Source: Limnobacter sp. (lineage in GTDB: Bacteria; Pseudomonadota; Gammaproteobacteria; Burkholderiales; Burkholderiaceae_E). Taken from it: a stretch of 36,567 nt of DNA. A model generated the notes under the pieces. The model was given only the letters and a program-made list of their open reading frames with translations. It was not told where the DNA came from and made no database searches. Position numbers and translations under genes: made by a program. The stretch is from NCBI GenBank assembly GCA_012513825.1, contig JAAZBL010000118.1, forward strand, positions 1 through 36,567, written 5' to 3'. The stretch's first letter is position 1. Each line of letters opens with the position of its first letter. Positions 1-8,463 of this stretch are shown one piece after another.

Positions 1-674
1 CCGCGGATCACGCGGCCCGAGAAGCGCCCGCAGAGATCCGGGGCCTGCACGTCGACCGCGAGCCGGTCGTCGATCGTCGGCGGCACCGGCGCGTGCGCCT
101 GCGCGAGCCCGGCCAGCGGCAGCCCGGCCAGCGCGGCGAGCTCGCGCGCGACCCCGTAGACGCTCATGCAGTGCGCGAGGTTCGGCGTGAGCTTCAGCGT
201 GAAGATCGTCTCGTCGAGCGCCAGGTGCACCCGGATGTCGGCGCCCAGCGGCGCATCGGCACCCAGCGCGAGCAAGCCGCTGTGGTCTTCGGACAGCCCG
301 AGCTCGCGCGCCGAGCACAGCATCCCGGCGCTTTCGACGCCGCGCATCCTGACCGGGCGGATCTCGAAGTCGCCGGGCAGCCGGGCGCCGGGGAGCGCGC
401 AGGGCACGCGCATTCCGGCCACGACGTTCGGCGCACCGCAGACGATCGTGCGCAGCGCGCCGTCGCCGGCGTCGACCTGGCAGACCGACAGCTTGTCGGC
501 GTTCGGATGGCGTTCGACCGAGCGGACCTCGGCGACGACGACGCCGGTGAACGGCGGTGCGGCGGGCTCGGCTTCCTCGACCTCGAGGCCGGCCATCGTC
601 AGCCGGTCGGCGATCTCCTCGGACGTCCAGCCCGGCGAAACGAAGCTGCGCAGCCAGCTTTCGGGAATACGCAT
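1..674 (-). CDS. pheT: Phenylalanine-tRNA ligase beta subunit, N-terminal part (cut by window edge)
   Basis: PheT is the beta subunit of the alpha2-beta2 cytoplasmic enzyme that charges tRNA-Phe; it carries the tRNA-binding and editing domains. Only the first 224 codons are here. The protein opens [12 protein letters not shown] and from about residue 40 shows the OB-fold tRNA-binding domain ([20 protein letters not shown], then a TIVCGAPNV segment), as expected for bacterial PheT. The ATG lies 4 nt after the pheS stop, so the two genes form one operon and are probably translationally linked. The rest, including the B3/B4 editing domain, lies outside the window. Identity is secure from the sequence and the pheS neighbour. 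Confidence 0.95.
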   Translation of the reverse strand, partial: MRIPESWLRSFVSPGWTSEEIADRLTMAGLEVEEAEPAAPPFTGVVVAEVRSVERHPNADKLSVCQVDAGDGALRTIVCGAPNVVAGMRVPCALPGARLPGDFEIRPVRMRGVESAGMLCSARELGLSEDHSGLLALGADAPLGADIRVHLALDETIFTLKLTPNLAHCMSVYGVARELAALAGLPLAGLAQAHAPVPPTIDDRLAVDVQAPDLCGRFSGRVIR

Positions 675-678
675 CGGA

Positions 679-1719
679 TCAGCCCTCGCGACGGTTGAAC
701 TGCTGCAGGAAGCGCAGGTCGTTTTCGTAGAACAGGCGCAGGTCCCCGACGCCGTAGCGCAGCATCGCCAGCCGCTCGACGCCCGAACCGAATGCGAAGC
801 CGATGTAGCGCTCCGGATCCAGCCCGTAGTTGCGCACGACGTTCGGATGCACCTGTCCGGAGCCGCTGACCTCGAGCCAGCGCCCGGCCAGCGGACCGTC
901 CGCGAAGCGCATGTCGATCTCGGCCGACGGCTCGGTGAACGGGAAATACGACGGCCGGAAGCGCACGTCGAGGTCGTCGCGCTCGAAGAAACGCCGCAGG
1001 AAATCGCTGTAGACGCTCTTCAGGTCGGTGAAGCTGACGTCCTCGTCGATCCACAGCCCTTCGAACTGATGGAACATCGGCGAGTGCGTGGCGTCGGAGT
1101 CGACGCGGTAGGTCTTGCCGGGCGCGATCACGCGGATCGGCGGCTTGTGCGCGCGTGCGTAGCGCACCTGCACCGGACTCGTGTGCGTGCGCAGCACGAG
1201 GTTCGTGCCTTGCGCGTCCTTCGCGTCGACGTAGAAGGTGTCGTGCATCGAACGCGCCGGGTGGTTCTCCGGCGTGTTCAGCGCAGTGAAGTTGTAAAAG
1301 TCTTCCTCGATCTCCGGGCCGTCGGCCACGTCGAAGCCGATCGAACGGAAGATCGCCTCGATGCGCTCGATCGTCAGCGTGATCGGATGCAGGCCGCCGG
1401 CCCCGGTGCCGCGGCCGGGCAGCGTCACGTCGATCGCTTCCTGCGCCAGGCGCGCGTCGAGTTCGGCGCTGGCCAGTGCCTGCTCGCGCGCGGCGATCGC
1501 CGCTTCGATCGCCTGCTTGGCGAGGTTCAGCTCGCGCCCGGCTGCGGCCTTCTCGGCCCCGCCGAGCTTGCCCAGCTGCTTCATCTCGGCGGTCAGTGCG
1601 CCGTCGCGCCCGATGGCACGCGCCTTGGCATTGGCGAGTTCGGCCGGGCTGGCGGCCGCTTCGATCGCCTCCGACAGGCGCGCGACCAGCTCGGCGATAC
1701 GGTTGGGCTCGGAAGACAT
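679..1719 (-). CDS. pheS: Phenylalanine-tRNA ligase alpha subunit
   Basis: PheS is the catalytic subunit of phenylalanyl-tRNA synthetase. The 346-residue protein has the usual family length. Its N-terminal third is a charged, Ala-rich helical coiled-coil region that contacts tRNA. The class II catalytic core follows, with a motif 1 region around [14 protein letters not shown], the [17 protein letters not shown] segment, a motif 2 region around [16 protein letters not shown], and motif 3 ([14 protein letters not shown], about residues 310-323) near the C-terminus. It starts with MSSEPNRI. The gene lies between rplT (200 bp upstream) and pheT (4 nt downstream). A strong hairpin sits 18 bp before the start codon and may act as attenuator or terminator. 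Confidence 0.97.
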   Translation of the reverse strand: MSSEPNRIAELVARLSEAIEAAASPAELANAKARAIGRDGALTAEMKQLGKLGGAEKAAAGRELNLAKQAIEAAIAAREQALASAELDARLAQEAIDVTLPGRGTGAGGLHPITLTIERIEAIFRSIGFDVADGPEIEEDFYNFTALNTPENHPARSMHDTFYVDAKDAQGTNLVLRTHTSPVQVRYARAHKPPIRVIAPGKTYRVDSDATHSPMFHQFEGLWIDEDVSFTDLKSVYSDFLRRFFERDDLDVRFRPSYFPFTEPSAEIDMRFADGPLAGRWLEVSGSGQVHPNVVRNYGLDPERYIGFAFGSGVERLAMLRYGVGDLRLFYENDLRFLQQFNRREG

Positions 1720-1734
1720 CGTGTTGGCTCCAAT

Positions 1735-1760
1735 GAAAACGGGGCCTGTTCGGCCCCGTT
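1735..1760 (-). terminator. Hairpin with short T run just upstream of pheS (attenuator or terminator)
   Basis: On the minus strand a perfect 9-bp stem (AACGGGGCC paired with GGCCCCGTT, 5-nt loop GAACA) is followed immediately by TTC, giving four Ts in all with the stem end. It lies 18 bp before the pheS start. It could end the thrS-infC-rpmI-rplT transcript or attenuate pheST, as in enterobacteria. I looked for a Phe-rich leader peptide in the 150 bp upstream and did not see one. A second perfect 7-bp hairpin lies at 1827-1844. Confidence 0.6.
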
Positions 1761-1919
1761 CGGCTTTCGGCGCGCCGGCGCCCGTCGGTCATCGGGCGTT
1801 GCGGTTCCAGGCGCTCCGGTATCGACCCGGTCGCTCGCGACCGGACCGCCCGATCCGGGTCTTGCAGCCGCGGTGCGCCAGGCGCCCCGGCGGCTGCGAT
1901 CGGGCGGCGCAGTTCGCGC

Positions 1920-2282
1920 TCAGGCGACGCCCAGCGAGGTCTTCGCTTGAGCGACGATGGCCGCGAAGGCCGGCTTGTCGTTGACGGCCAGTTCGGCCAG
2001 CACCTTCCGGTCGAGCCCGATTTCGGCCTTGTTCAGCCCGGCGATGAAGCGGCTGTAGCTGATCCCGTGCTCGCGCGCGGCCGCGTTGATGCGGGCGATC
2101 CAGAGCGAGCGGAACACGCGCTTCTTGGTGCGGCGGTCGCGGTAGGCGTACTGGCCGGCCTTCATGACCGCCTGGACGGCTACGCGGTAGACACTGCCGC
2201 GACGGCCGCGATAACCCTTGGCACGGGCAAGAACCTTCTTGTGGCGCGCGCGCGCCACCACTCCACGTTTTGCTCGGGGCAT
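1920..2282 (-). CDS. rplT: 50S ribosomal protein L20
   Basis: L20 binds 23S rRNA early in 50S assembly, and in E. coli it represses its own operon. The 120-residue protein matches the family over its whole length: [18 protein letters not shown] at the start, then [16 protein letters not shown] and [19 protein letters not shown], ending in the C-terminal globular domain ([17 protein letters not shown]). It is highly basic. It follows rpmI by 10 nt in the conserved infC-rpmI-rplT order, so it is co-transcribed with it. Its own mRNA leader before rpmI may be the autoregulatory target. Confidence 0.98.
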   Translation of the reverse strand: MPRAKRGVVARARHKKVLARAKGYRGRRGSVYRVAVQAVMKAGQYAYRDRRTKKRVFRSLWIARINAAAREHGISYSRFIAGLNKAEIGLDRKVLAELAVNDKPAFAAIVAQAKTSLGVA

Positions 2283-2292
2283 GGCGCTCTCC

Positions 2293-2490
2293 TTATGCGT
2301 ACGGCAGCATGGCTTTCACGGCGACGACGTCGGAGGCATGGACCTCCATCGTGCCGCGAAGCTGGCGCTTGTTCTTCGTGGTCTTCTTGGTCAGGATGTG
2401 GCGCTTGAACGCCTGGGCGCGCTTGACGCTGCCCGAGGCGCGCACACGAAAGCGCTTGGCGGCGCCCCGCTTGGTCTTCATCTTCGGCAT
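2293..2490 (-). CDS. rpmI: 50S ribosomal protein L35
   Basis: L35 is a small basic protein of the large ribosomal subunit. The 65-residue product starts [20 protein letters not shown] and contains the [16 protein letters not shown] segment typical of the family; the length is exactly as expected. It sits between infC (167 bp upstream) and rplT (10 nt downstream) on the minus strand. In E. coli the rpmI start region is the site where L20 represses translation. The 167-bp leader here contains at least one strong hairpin and may play the same role, which is inference. Confidence 0.98.
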   Translation of the reverse strand: MPKMKTKRGAAKRFRVRASGSVKRAQAFKRHILTKKTTKNKRQLRGTMEVHASDVVAVKAMLPYA

Positions 2491-2529
2491 GGTTGCCTCG
2501 ACTGCTCTCTTCTAATGCCTCGTCGGGTG

Positions 2530-2548
2530 TCCGGCGCCCTTCGCCGGA
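2530..2548 (-). promoter_or_regulatory. Hairpin in the infC-rpmI intergenic leader (possible L20 control region)
   Basis: The 167 bp between infC and rpmI (2491-2657) hold no gene. A perfect 7-bp stem (TCCGGCG/CGCCGGA, 5-nt loop) lies 40 bp before rpmI, with further complementary GC-rich segments around it (for example GTCCG near 2529 and CGGAC near 2556). There is no T run, so it is not an intrinsic terminator. Control by L20 is inferred from the gene order and from E. coli; I cannot match the E. coli pseudoknot directly. Confidence 0.3.
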
Positions 2549-2657
2549 ACTTCGTCGGACCCGCTCGGCTTGTTCGGCGCGCTGAGGCGCCGCGTAGTTC
2601 GCACGCGACGCTCGCCGCGCGCGAAAATTGCCTTGTTCCCCTGCCCGTTCGTTCTCG

Positions 2658-3185
2658 TTATTTCTTCTTGCGCGGCGCGACGACCATCACCATCTGGCGT
2701 CCTTCGAGCCTGGGCATCTGCTCGACCTGCGCAATGTCCTCGAGATCGTTGCGCACCCGTTCGAGCAGGCGCACGCCGAACTCCTGGTGGGCCATCTCGC
2801 GGCCCCGGAAACGCAAGGTCACCTTCGCCTTGTCGCCTTCTTCGAGGAAACGCCTCAGGTTGCGCATCTTGACCTGATAGTCGCCCTCGTCGGTGCCCGG
2901 CCGGAACTTGACTTCCTTGACCTGGATGATCTTCTGCTTGGCCCGGGCCTCGTGCTGGCGCTTCTGTTCCTGGTACTTGAACTTGCCGTAATCCATCAGG
3001 CGACAGACCGGAGGTCGTGCCTGCGGTGCGATCTCGACGAGGTCGAGATCGGCTTCTTCGGCCATTCTCAGCGCTTCACGCACATGGACGATGCCTATCG
3101 GCTCGTTGTCGGCCCCGACGAGCCGGACCTCCAGCGCGTTGATCTCACCGTTGATGCGGTGCGGGCGTTCCGTCGACGTAGCGAT
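2658..3185 (-). CDS. infC: Translation initiation factor IF-3 (AUC start codon)
   Basis: IF3 prevents premature subunit joining and checks start codon and initiator tRNA on the 30S subunit. The first conventional start in frame (GTG at 3083) would give 141 residues and cut the N-terminal domain. Reading upstream in the same frame recovers that domain: [16 protein letters not shown] precedes [18 protein letters not shown]. No ATG, GTG or TTG lies in this stretch. An ATC at 3185, preceded by GGAG with an 8-nt spacer, gives a normal 175-residue protein beginning [12 protein letters not shown] after the initiator. Non-AUG infC starts (AUU in E. coli) are a known autoregulatory device, because IF3 rejects them. 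The C-terminal domain ([14 protein letters not shown]) is complete. Confidence 0.93.
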   Translation of the reverse strand: MATSTERPHRINGEINALEVRLVGADNEPIGIVHVREALRMAEEADLDLVEIAPQARPPVCRLMDYGKFKYQEQKRQHEARAKQKIIQVKEVKFRPGTDEGDYQVKMRNLRRFLEEGDKAKVTLRFRGREMAHQEFGVRLLERVRNDLEDIAQVEQMPRLEGRQMVMVVAPRKKK

Positions 3186-3227
3186 GCTGCGTTCTCCTTC
3201 TGGTCTGGAAAGAAAGAGCCGTGCGGC

Positions 3228-5147
3228 TCATCGGGGGTTCGCGACCTTGCCGGCGACGTCGGACGACAGTCGCTCGGCGAAGGCCTCGATGCTGATCGCA
3301 CCGAGGTCGATCCCGCCACGGGCACGCACGGCCACCTGGCCTGACTGCCGCTCCTTGTCCCCGACGACGAGCAGGTACGGCACCTTCTGCAGGCTGTTTT
3401 CGCGGATTTTATAGTTGATCTTTTCGTTCCGCAAATCGGCCTGGACCCTAAACCCTTGTTTTCTCAACGTTTCCGCAACAGAGGCGGCGTAGTCGGCCTG
3501 GGCGTCGGTAATGTTCATGACGACCGCCTGCACCGGCGCGAGCCACATCGGCATTGCGCCGGCATGGTTCTCGATCAGCATGCCGATGAAACGCTCGAGC
3601 GAGCCGACGATCGCCCGGTGCAGCATCACCGGCACGCGGCGCGAGTTGTCCTCGGCCACGTACTCGGCGCCGAGCCGGCCGGCCATGTTGAAGTCGACCT
3701 GGATCGTGCCGCACTGCCATTCGCGGCCGATCGCGTCCTTCAGCGTGTATTCGATCTTCGGGCCGTAGAACGCGCCCTCGCCTTCGCTGATCCCGAACTC
3801 GCAGCCCGAGCGCTTCATGCTCTCGATCAGCGCGGCTTCGGCCTTGTCCCATAGCTCGTCGGCGCCGACCCGCAGCTCGGGCCGCGTGGCCACCTTGTAC
3901 AGGATCTCGTTGAAGCCGAAGTCGCGGTAGACGGCGCGCAGCTGCTCGGTGAAGGCCACGCATTCGTCGAGGATCTGGTCTTCGGTGCAGAAGACGTGGC
4001 CGTCGTCCTGCGTGAAGCCGCGCACCCGCATCAACCCGTGCAGCGCACCCGACGGCTCGTTGCGATGGCACTGGCCGAACTCGCCGTAGCGCAGCGGCAG
4101 CTCGCGATACGAACGCAGGTCCGACTTGAAGATCTGGATGTGCCCCGGGCAGTTCATCGGCTTGAGCGCGTACGACCGGTTTTCGGACTCGGTCGTGAAC
4201 ATGTTCTCGCGATAGTTCTGCCAGTGACCGGTGCGCTCCCACAGGCTGCGATCGAGGATCTGCGGCCCCTTGACCTCCTGGTAGCCGCAATCCTGGTAGA
4301 CGCGGCGCATGTACTGCTCGACCTGCTGCCAGATCGTCCAGCCCTTCGGGTGCCAGAAGATCAGCCCGGGCGCCTCTTCCTGCATGTGGAACAGGTCGAG
4401 TTCGCGGCCGAGGCGCCGATGGTCGCGCTTCTCGGCCTCCTCGAGCATGTGCAGGTAGGCGTCCTGCTCGTCCTTCTTCGCCCAGGCCGTGCCGTAGATG
4501 CGCTGGAGCATCTCGTTGTTCGAGTCGCCGCGCCAGTAGGCGCCGGCAACCTTCGTCAGCTTGCAGACCTTCAGCCGGCCGGTCGACGGCACGTGCGGGC
4601 CGCGGCAAAGGTCGACGAAGTCGCCTTCGCGGTAAAGAGAGATCTTCTCGCCTGCCGGGATCGACGCGATGATCTCGGCCTTGTACTTCTCGCCGATCGA
4701 CTCGAAGAAGCGCACGGCTTCGTCGCGGTCCCACTCCTCGCGCACGACCTTTTCGTCCTTGCGGGCGAGCTCGGCCATCCGCTTCTCGATCGCTTCCAGG
4801 TCTTCGGGCGTGAACGGGCGTTTGTACGAGAAGTCGTAGTAGAAGCCGTTGTCGATGACCGGCCCGATCGTCACCTGTGCGTCGGGATACAGGTCCTTGA
4901 CCGCGTAGGCGAGCAGGTGCGCGGTGGAATGACGGATGATCTCGAGCCCGTCGGGGTCGCGGTCGGTGACGATCGACACTTCGGCATCGCGATCGATCGT
5001 GTACGAGGTGTCGACCAGCCGACCGTCGACACGGCCGGCCAGCGCGGCCTTTGCCAGGCCGGCGCCGATCGACGCGGCCACCTCGGCGACGGTGACCGGC
5101 GCCTCGAACCCGCGTTTCGAGCCGTCGGGAAGCGTGATCTCGATCAT
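3228..5147 (-). CDS. thrS: Threonine-tRNA ligase
   Basis: ThrRS charges tRNA-Thr and edits mischarged Ser. The start [12 protein letters not shown] gives 639 residues, the usual length; 41 more open codons upstream have no family similarity and run through the terminator and tRNA, so I exclude them. Domains in order: TGS (1-62), the editing domain with HSTAH and later CRGPH, the class II core (motif 2 region [27 protein letters not shown] supplies a zinc ligand), motif 3 near [14 protein letters not shown], and the anticodon-binding domain ([19 protein letters not shown] to the end). It leads the infC-rpmI-rplT-pheST cluster, 42 bp before infC. Only 36 bp separate the upstream terminator from its start. 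Confidence 0.97.
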   Translation of the reverse strand: MIEITLPDGSKRGFEAPVTVAEVAASIGAGLAKAALAGRVDGRLVDTSYTIDRDAEVSIVTDRDPDGLEIIRHSTAHLLAYAVKDLYPDAQVTIGPVIDNGFYYDFSYKRPFTPEDLEAIEKRMAELARKDEKVVREEWDRDEAVRFFESIGEKYKAEIIASIPAGEKISLYREGDFVDLCRGPHVPSTGRLKVCKLTKVAGAYWRGDSNNEMLQRIYGTAWAKKDEQDAYLHMLEEAEKRDHRRLGRELDLFHMQEEAPGLIFWHPKGWTIWQQVEQYMRRVYQDCGYQEVKGPQILDRSLWERTGHWQNYRENMFTTESENRSYALKPMNCPGHIQIFKSDLRSYRELPLRYGEFGQCHRNEPSGALHGLMRVRGFTQDDGHVFCTEDQILDECVAFTEQLRAVYRDFGFNEILYKVATRPELRVGADELWDKAEAALIESMKRSGCEFGISEGEGAFYGPKIEYTLKDAIGREWQCGTIQVDFNMAGRLGAEYVAEDNSRRVPVMLHRAIVGSLERFIGMLIENHAGAMPMWLAPVQAVVMNITDAQADYAASVAETLRKQGFRVQADLRNEKINYKIRENSLQKVPYLLVVGDKERQSGQVAVRARGGIDLGAISIEAFAERLSSDVAGKVANPR

Positions 5148-5183
5148 TCGGACGGAACCTGCGACAGTTCGGGCGGCGCAGAC

Positions 5184-5208
5184 AGAAAAGGGGCGGAAAG
5201 ACCGCCCC
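5184..5208 (-). terminator. Rho-independent terminator between tRNA-Val and thrS
   Basis: On the minus strand a perfect 7-bp GC stem (GGGGCGG/CCGCCCC) with a TCTTT loop is followed by TTTTCT, the classic intrinsic terminator layout. It lies 22 bp after the tRNA-Val 3' end and 36 bp before the thrS ATG. It would end the tRNA transcript, or act as an attenuator if thrS is read from the tRNA promoter. Confidence 0.8.
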
Positions 5209-5230
5209 CGTGCACCAGCCCGGGGAGAGC

Positions 5231-5307
5231 TGGTAGGCGCGAAGGGACTCGAACCCCTGACCCCCACCATGTCAAGGTGGTGCTCTAACCAGCTGAGCTA
5301 CGCGCCT
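5231..5307 (-). tRNA. tRNA-Val (GAC)
   Basis: The minus strand folds as a complete cloverleaf. The 7-bp acceptor stem AGGCGCG/CGCGCCT is perfect. U8 and A9 are followed by a GCTC/GAGC D stem. The anticodon stem CCACC/GGTGG carries loop TTGACAT, so the anticodon is GAC (valine). The T arm has the TTCGAGT loop. The discriminator is A and the 3' CCA is encoded. A TATAGT sequence at 5319-5324 is placed like a -10 box about 12 bp before the tRNA 5' end; I see no convincing -35. Confidence 0.97.
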
Positions 5308-5331
5308 GAAAGAACGAGACTATACATCATT

Positions 5332-6993
5332 TCAGCGCTGTTCCGTCGACGCCACGCGCGAAAGCAGAACGACCGGCACGAAGCCGACGGCGACGATCAG
5401 CAGCGAAGGCAGCGCGGCCGCCGACAGGCGCTCGTCGGACGCGAACTGGAAGGCGACGACGGCCAGCGTGTCGAAGTCGAACGGGCGCAGCACCAGCGTG
5501 GCCGGCAACTCCTTCAGGCAGTCGATGAACACCAGCAGCGCCGCCGCCGCGAGCCCACGGCGCATAAGCGGCCAGTGCACTTCGCGCAGCACGCCGAACG
5601 GCGTGCGCCCGAGGCTGCGCGCGGTCTGGTCCATCGCCGGGCTGATGCGCAGCAGCGCCGCGTTGATGCTCTGGAACCCGACCGAGAAGAAACGCACCGA
5701 ATACGCGTAGACGACCGCGAACGCGCTGCCGCCGGCCAGCATCGGAGCGACGCCGAGTGCGCCGGTCAGCGGCGCCAGCAGCCGGTCGACGGTGCCGGAC
5801 AGGATCAGCAGCCCGACCCCGAGCACGACGCCGGGAACCGCATAGCCGCTGTTGGCCAGGACGACGCTCGCGCGCAGCGCCGGGCTTTCGCGCAGCCGCA
5901 TCGCATAGGCTGCGAACAGGGCCAGCGGCAGCACCGTCGCACCGCCGGCCGAGGCCAGGATCGCCGTATTGACGATCCAGCCTCCCAGCCGCGGGTCGAA
6001 CTGCGCCCCGTCGCCGGCCCAGTTGTAGACGAGCAGGATCGCCGGCAGCAGGAAGCCGAGCAGCGGCGGCAGCGCACACCACAGCGTGCTGCGCCAGGCC
6101 CGCCATCCGTGCAGGCGGATCCGCGGCGCCGGCCGTGCCGCGCGCACATGGAAGCGCATCCGGCTTCGCGAGCGGCGTTCGATCCACATCAGCGCGCCGA
6201 CGAAGGCCAGCAGCATCAGCGCCAGGCGCGCCGCGCCGGTGCGATCGCCCATGCTCTGCCAGGCGCGATAGATGCCGGCCGTGAAGCTGTCGACGGCGAA
6301 ATAGGCGACGGTGCCGAAATCGGCCAGCGTCTCCATCAGGGCCAGCGCGGTGCCGGCGGCGACGGCCGGGCGCGCGACCGGCCAGGTCACGCGCCACCAG
6401 GCCGCGGCCCGGCTGTGGCCCAGCGAGCGGGCCGCTTCGCCCAGCGACGGGCTGCGATCGGCGAAGGCCGCCCGCGACAGCAGGTAGACGTACGGATAGA
6501 GCGCCAGCCCGAGGAACAGGCCGGCCCCGTTCGGCGAATACAGGTCGGGAAACCAGTATTCGCCGACCTGCAGGCCGGTCAGCCGACGCAGCCCCGTCTG
6601 CAGCGGCCCCCAGGCCGACAGGAAGTCGGTGTACGCATAGGCCATCACGAAGGCCGGCGTGGCCAGCGGCAGCACCAGCAGCCAGGCGAGTTGCGTGCGC
6701 CCGGGGAAATCGTAGGCGGCGATCAGCCAGCCGGTCGACACGCCCAGCAGCAGCACGATGCCGACGACGACCAGCGCCAGGTGCGCGGTGACCATCGTGT
6801 AGCGCGGCAGCACGGTGCCGAACAGGTGCGGCAGCGATCCGATCGGGTCGGCATCCGGTGCGAAGGCCACCCAGAGCAGCGCGACGATCGGCGCCGCCAC
6901 CGCGAATGCGAGAAGCATGGCGCCGAAGGTCAGCAAGTCGGGTTTGCGTTTGCGCAATGCCGACGATCGCCGGGCTTCTACGATGGTGGACAC
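5332..6993 (-). CDS. Iron(III)-type ABC transporter permease, two fused permease domains
   Basis: This inner-membrane permease looks like the FbpB/SfuB family, which moves ferric iron or a related ion with a periplasmic binding protein and an ATPase. The 553 residues contain about twelve hydrophobic segments in two homologous halves. Each half has an EAA-type ATPase-contact loop: EAARSLGHSRAAAWWRVTWP (about 186-205), and later QTARSLGRTPFGVLREVHWP, followed by the family motif LKELPATL and FDFDTLA. The start is a GTG with no visible Shine-Dalgarno; no better in-frame start exists. The ATPase gene lies divergently, 33 bp away, and no binding-protein gene is adjacent. Substrate is inferred from family only and could be another trivalent or oxyanion ligand. 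Confidence 0.85.
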   Translation of the reverse strand: MSTIVEARRSSALRKRKPDLLTFGAMLLAFAVAAPIVALLWVAFAPDADPIGSLPHLFGTVLPRYTMVTAHLALVVVGIVLLLGVSTGWLIAAYDFPGRTQLAWLLVLPLATPAFVMAYAYTDFLSAWGPLQTGLRRLTGLQVGEYWFPDLYSPNGAGLFLGLALYPYVYLLSRAAFADRSPSLGEAARSLGHSRAAAWWRVTWPVARPAVAAGTALALMETLADFGTVAYFAVDSFTAGIYRAWQSMGDRTGAARLALMLLAFVGALMWIERRSRSRMRFHVRAARPAPRIRLHGWRAWRSTLWCALPPLLGFLLPAILLVYNWAGDGAQFDPRLGGWIVNTAILASAGGATVLPLALFAAYAMRLRESPALRASVVLANSGYAVPGVVLGVGLLILSGTVDRLLAPLTGALGVAPMLAGGSAFAVVYAYSVRFFSVGFQSINAALLRISPAMDQTARSLGRTPFGVLREVHWPLMRRGLAAAALLVFIDCLKELPATLVLRPFDFDTLAVVAFQFASDERLSAAALPSLLIVAVGFVPVVLLSRVASTEQR

Positions 6994-7026
6994 GGTTCGC
7001 TACAATGACGCTGATCGAGAATTATA
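6994..7026. promoter_or_regulatory. 33-bp divergent promoter region between ABC permease and ATPase genes
   Basis: The spacer is AT-rich compared with its surroundings. On the minus strand a perfect TATAAT (7021-7026) is placed to start a permease transcript with a roughly 20-nt leader; no good -35 is seen at 16-18 bp. On the plus strand TACAAT (7001-7006) could serve the ATPase gene, again with a poor -35. I see no Fur-box-like palindrome. Because the space is so short, any bound regulator would affect both genes. Confidence 0.4.
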
Positions 7027-8373
7027 GTGATTCGCGCCAAGGCATTCGCTCCGTTCGAATCAACCCGCAACCAGCGCGTGAAGCTCGTCGAACACGATTC
7101 TGCCCTGCAGGGGCCCGATTCCGCTGCACCGTTGCAGCCGATGCCAGCCGGCGCGTCCGATTCGCAGCCGGCGGACCTGCGTGCCCGGAGCGGCGACTCG
7201 GGCGGGCTTGCGCAAGGGGGCGCGCACCGGGCGCACGGCGACGTGCAGGCGGCGCACGACGGACAAGCCGGCCCGGGCGCCGGGCCCGGCGCCGAACTCG
7301 TCGTCGACGGCGTCAGCGTCGCGTTCGGCGAAAAGCCGCATCGCGTGCAGGCACTCGACCGGCTGAGCTTCACGCTGCGGCCCGGCGAGATCGGCTGCCT
7401 GCTCGGTGCTTCCGGCTGCGGCAAGACCACGGCCTTGCGCGCGATCGCCGGTTTCGTGCGCCCCCAGCAAGGCAGCATCGCGATCGGCGGACGCGAAATC
7501 GCGTCGCCCCGACGCTGGGTCGCACCGGAGCGGCGCGGCGTCGGCGTCGTGTTCCAGGACTACGCGCTGTTTCCGCACCTGAACGTCGCGGCCAACGTCG
7601 CGTTCGGGCTGCGGCACCTGTCCGCGGGCCAGCGTGCCCGCCAGGTCGAGCGGATGCTCGAACTCGTCGGGCTGCCGGCGGTCGGCACGCGATTCCCGCA
7701 CGAACTGTCCGGCGGCCAGCAGCAACGCGTCGCGCTGGCGCGCGCGCTCGCGCCGGCCCCGTCGGTGCTGCTGCTCGACGAGCCCTTCTCGAACCTCGAC
7801 CCCGACCTGCGCGAACGCCTGGCACTCGACCTGCGCGACATCCTGAAGCGGCACGGCACGACCGCGCTGCTGGTCACGCACGACCAGTACGAAGCCTTCG
7901 CGCTGGCCGACAGCATCGGCGTGATGAACGCCGGCCACATCGAGCAGTGGGATTCCGCCTACCGGCTCTACCACCAGCCGCAGACCCGGCTGGTTGCCGA
8001 CTTCGTCGGACTCGGCGCTTTCCTGCCCGGACGGCTCGAACAGCGCAACGGATGCGCGTGCGTGGACATCGAGCTCGGAACGCTTCCGATCCTCACGCGC
8101 AGCGACCGGGCGCATGCCGACGCGACCGCGAACGCACGCGGCGACGTCACGGTGCTGCTGCGCCCCGACGACGTCATCCACGACGACAGCAGTCCGCTGC
8201 AAGCCGAGGTCGTACGCAAGGCCTTCCGCGGCGCCTCGTTCCTGTACACGCTGCGCCTGCCCAGCGGAGCCCAGCTGCTCGCGCTCGTGCCCAGCCACCA
8301 CAACCACGCGGTCGGCGAACGGATCGGCATCCGCTTCGGCGCCGATCACGTCGTCACGTTCCGCAGCGACTGA
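7027..8373 (+). CDS. Iron(III)-type ABC transporter ATP-binding protein
   Basis: This is the ATPase partner of the divergent permease. The nucleotide-binding domain begins near residue 88 (ELVVDGVSVAFGE) and has Walker A (GASGCGKTT), a Q-loop (FQDYALFPHLNV), signature LSGGQQQRVALARALA, Walker B (VLLLDEPFSNLDP) and the switch His in LLVTHDQYEAF. A C-terminal TOBE-like domain follows (LRPDDVIHDDSSPLQAEVVRKAFRG to the end), as in FbpC/PotA-type ATPases. The frame opens at a GTG and gives 448 residues, about 90 more than usual. The extension is Ala/Gly/Pro-rich and has no clear Shine-Dalgarno, so the true start may be ATG 7141 or lie later. Function is secure; the exact start is not. Confidence 0.85.
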   Translation: MIRAKAFAPFESTRNQRVKLVEHDSALQGPDSAAPLQPMPAGASDSQPADLRARSGDSGGLAQGGAHRAHGDVQAAHDGQAGPGAGPGAELVVDGVSVAFGEKPHRVQALDRLSFTLRPGEIGCLLGASGCGKTTALRAIAGFVRPQQGSIAIGGREIASPRRWVAPERRGVGVVFQDYALFPHLNVAANVAFGLRHLSAGQRARQVERMLELVGLPAVGTRFPHELSGGQQQRVALARALAPAPSVLLLDEPFSNLDPDLRERLALDLRDILKRHGTTALLVTHDQYEAFALADSIGVMNAGHIEQWDSAYRLYHQPQTRLVADFVGLGAFLPGRLEQRNGCACVDIELGTLPILTRSDRAHADATANARGDVTVLLRPDDVIHDDSSPLQAEVVRKAFRGASFLYTLRLPSGAQLLALVPSHHNHAVGERIGIRFGADHVVTFRSD

Positions 8374-8382
8374 CCGAATTCT

Positions 8383-8413
8383 GCTGCGTCGCGAGCATTT
8401 GCAACGACGCAGC
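8383..8413. terminator. Hairpin between convergent ABC ATPase and DUF1631 genes
   Basis: A perfect 9-bp inverted repeat (GCTGCGTCG/CGACGCAGC, 13-nt loop) lies 10 bp after the ATPase stop, within the 90-bp gap before the convergent DUF1631 stop. There is no T run on either strand, so intrinsic termination is doubtful. The short word GACGCAGCG recurs at 8453-8461. Confidence 0.3.
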
Positions 8414-8463
8414 GCGCCCGTGTCGCATGGACGGCGGGGGTGCAATTTCACTGACGCAGCGGA

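Noticed and set aside
5148-5270. 41-codon N-terminal extension of thrS
   Set aside because: It runs through an intrinsic terminator and into the tRNA-Val 3' end, and ThrRS proteins start at MIEITLPDG.
6994-7026. Fur box in the ABC transporter divergent region
   Set aside because: The AT-rich patch has no match to the GATAATGATTATC-type palindrome.
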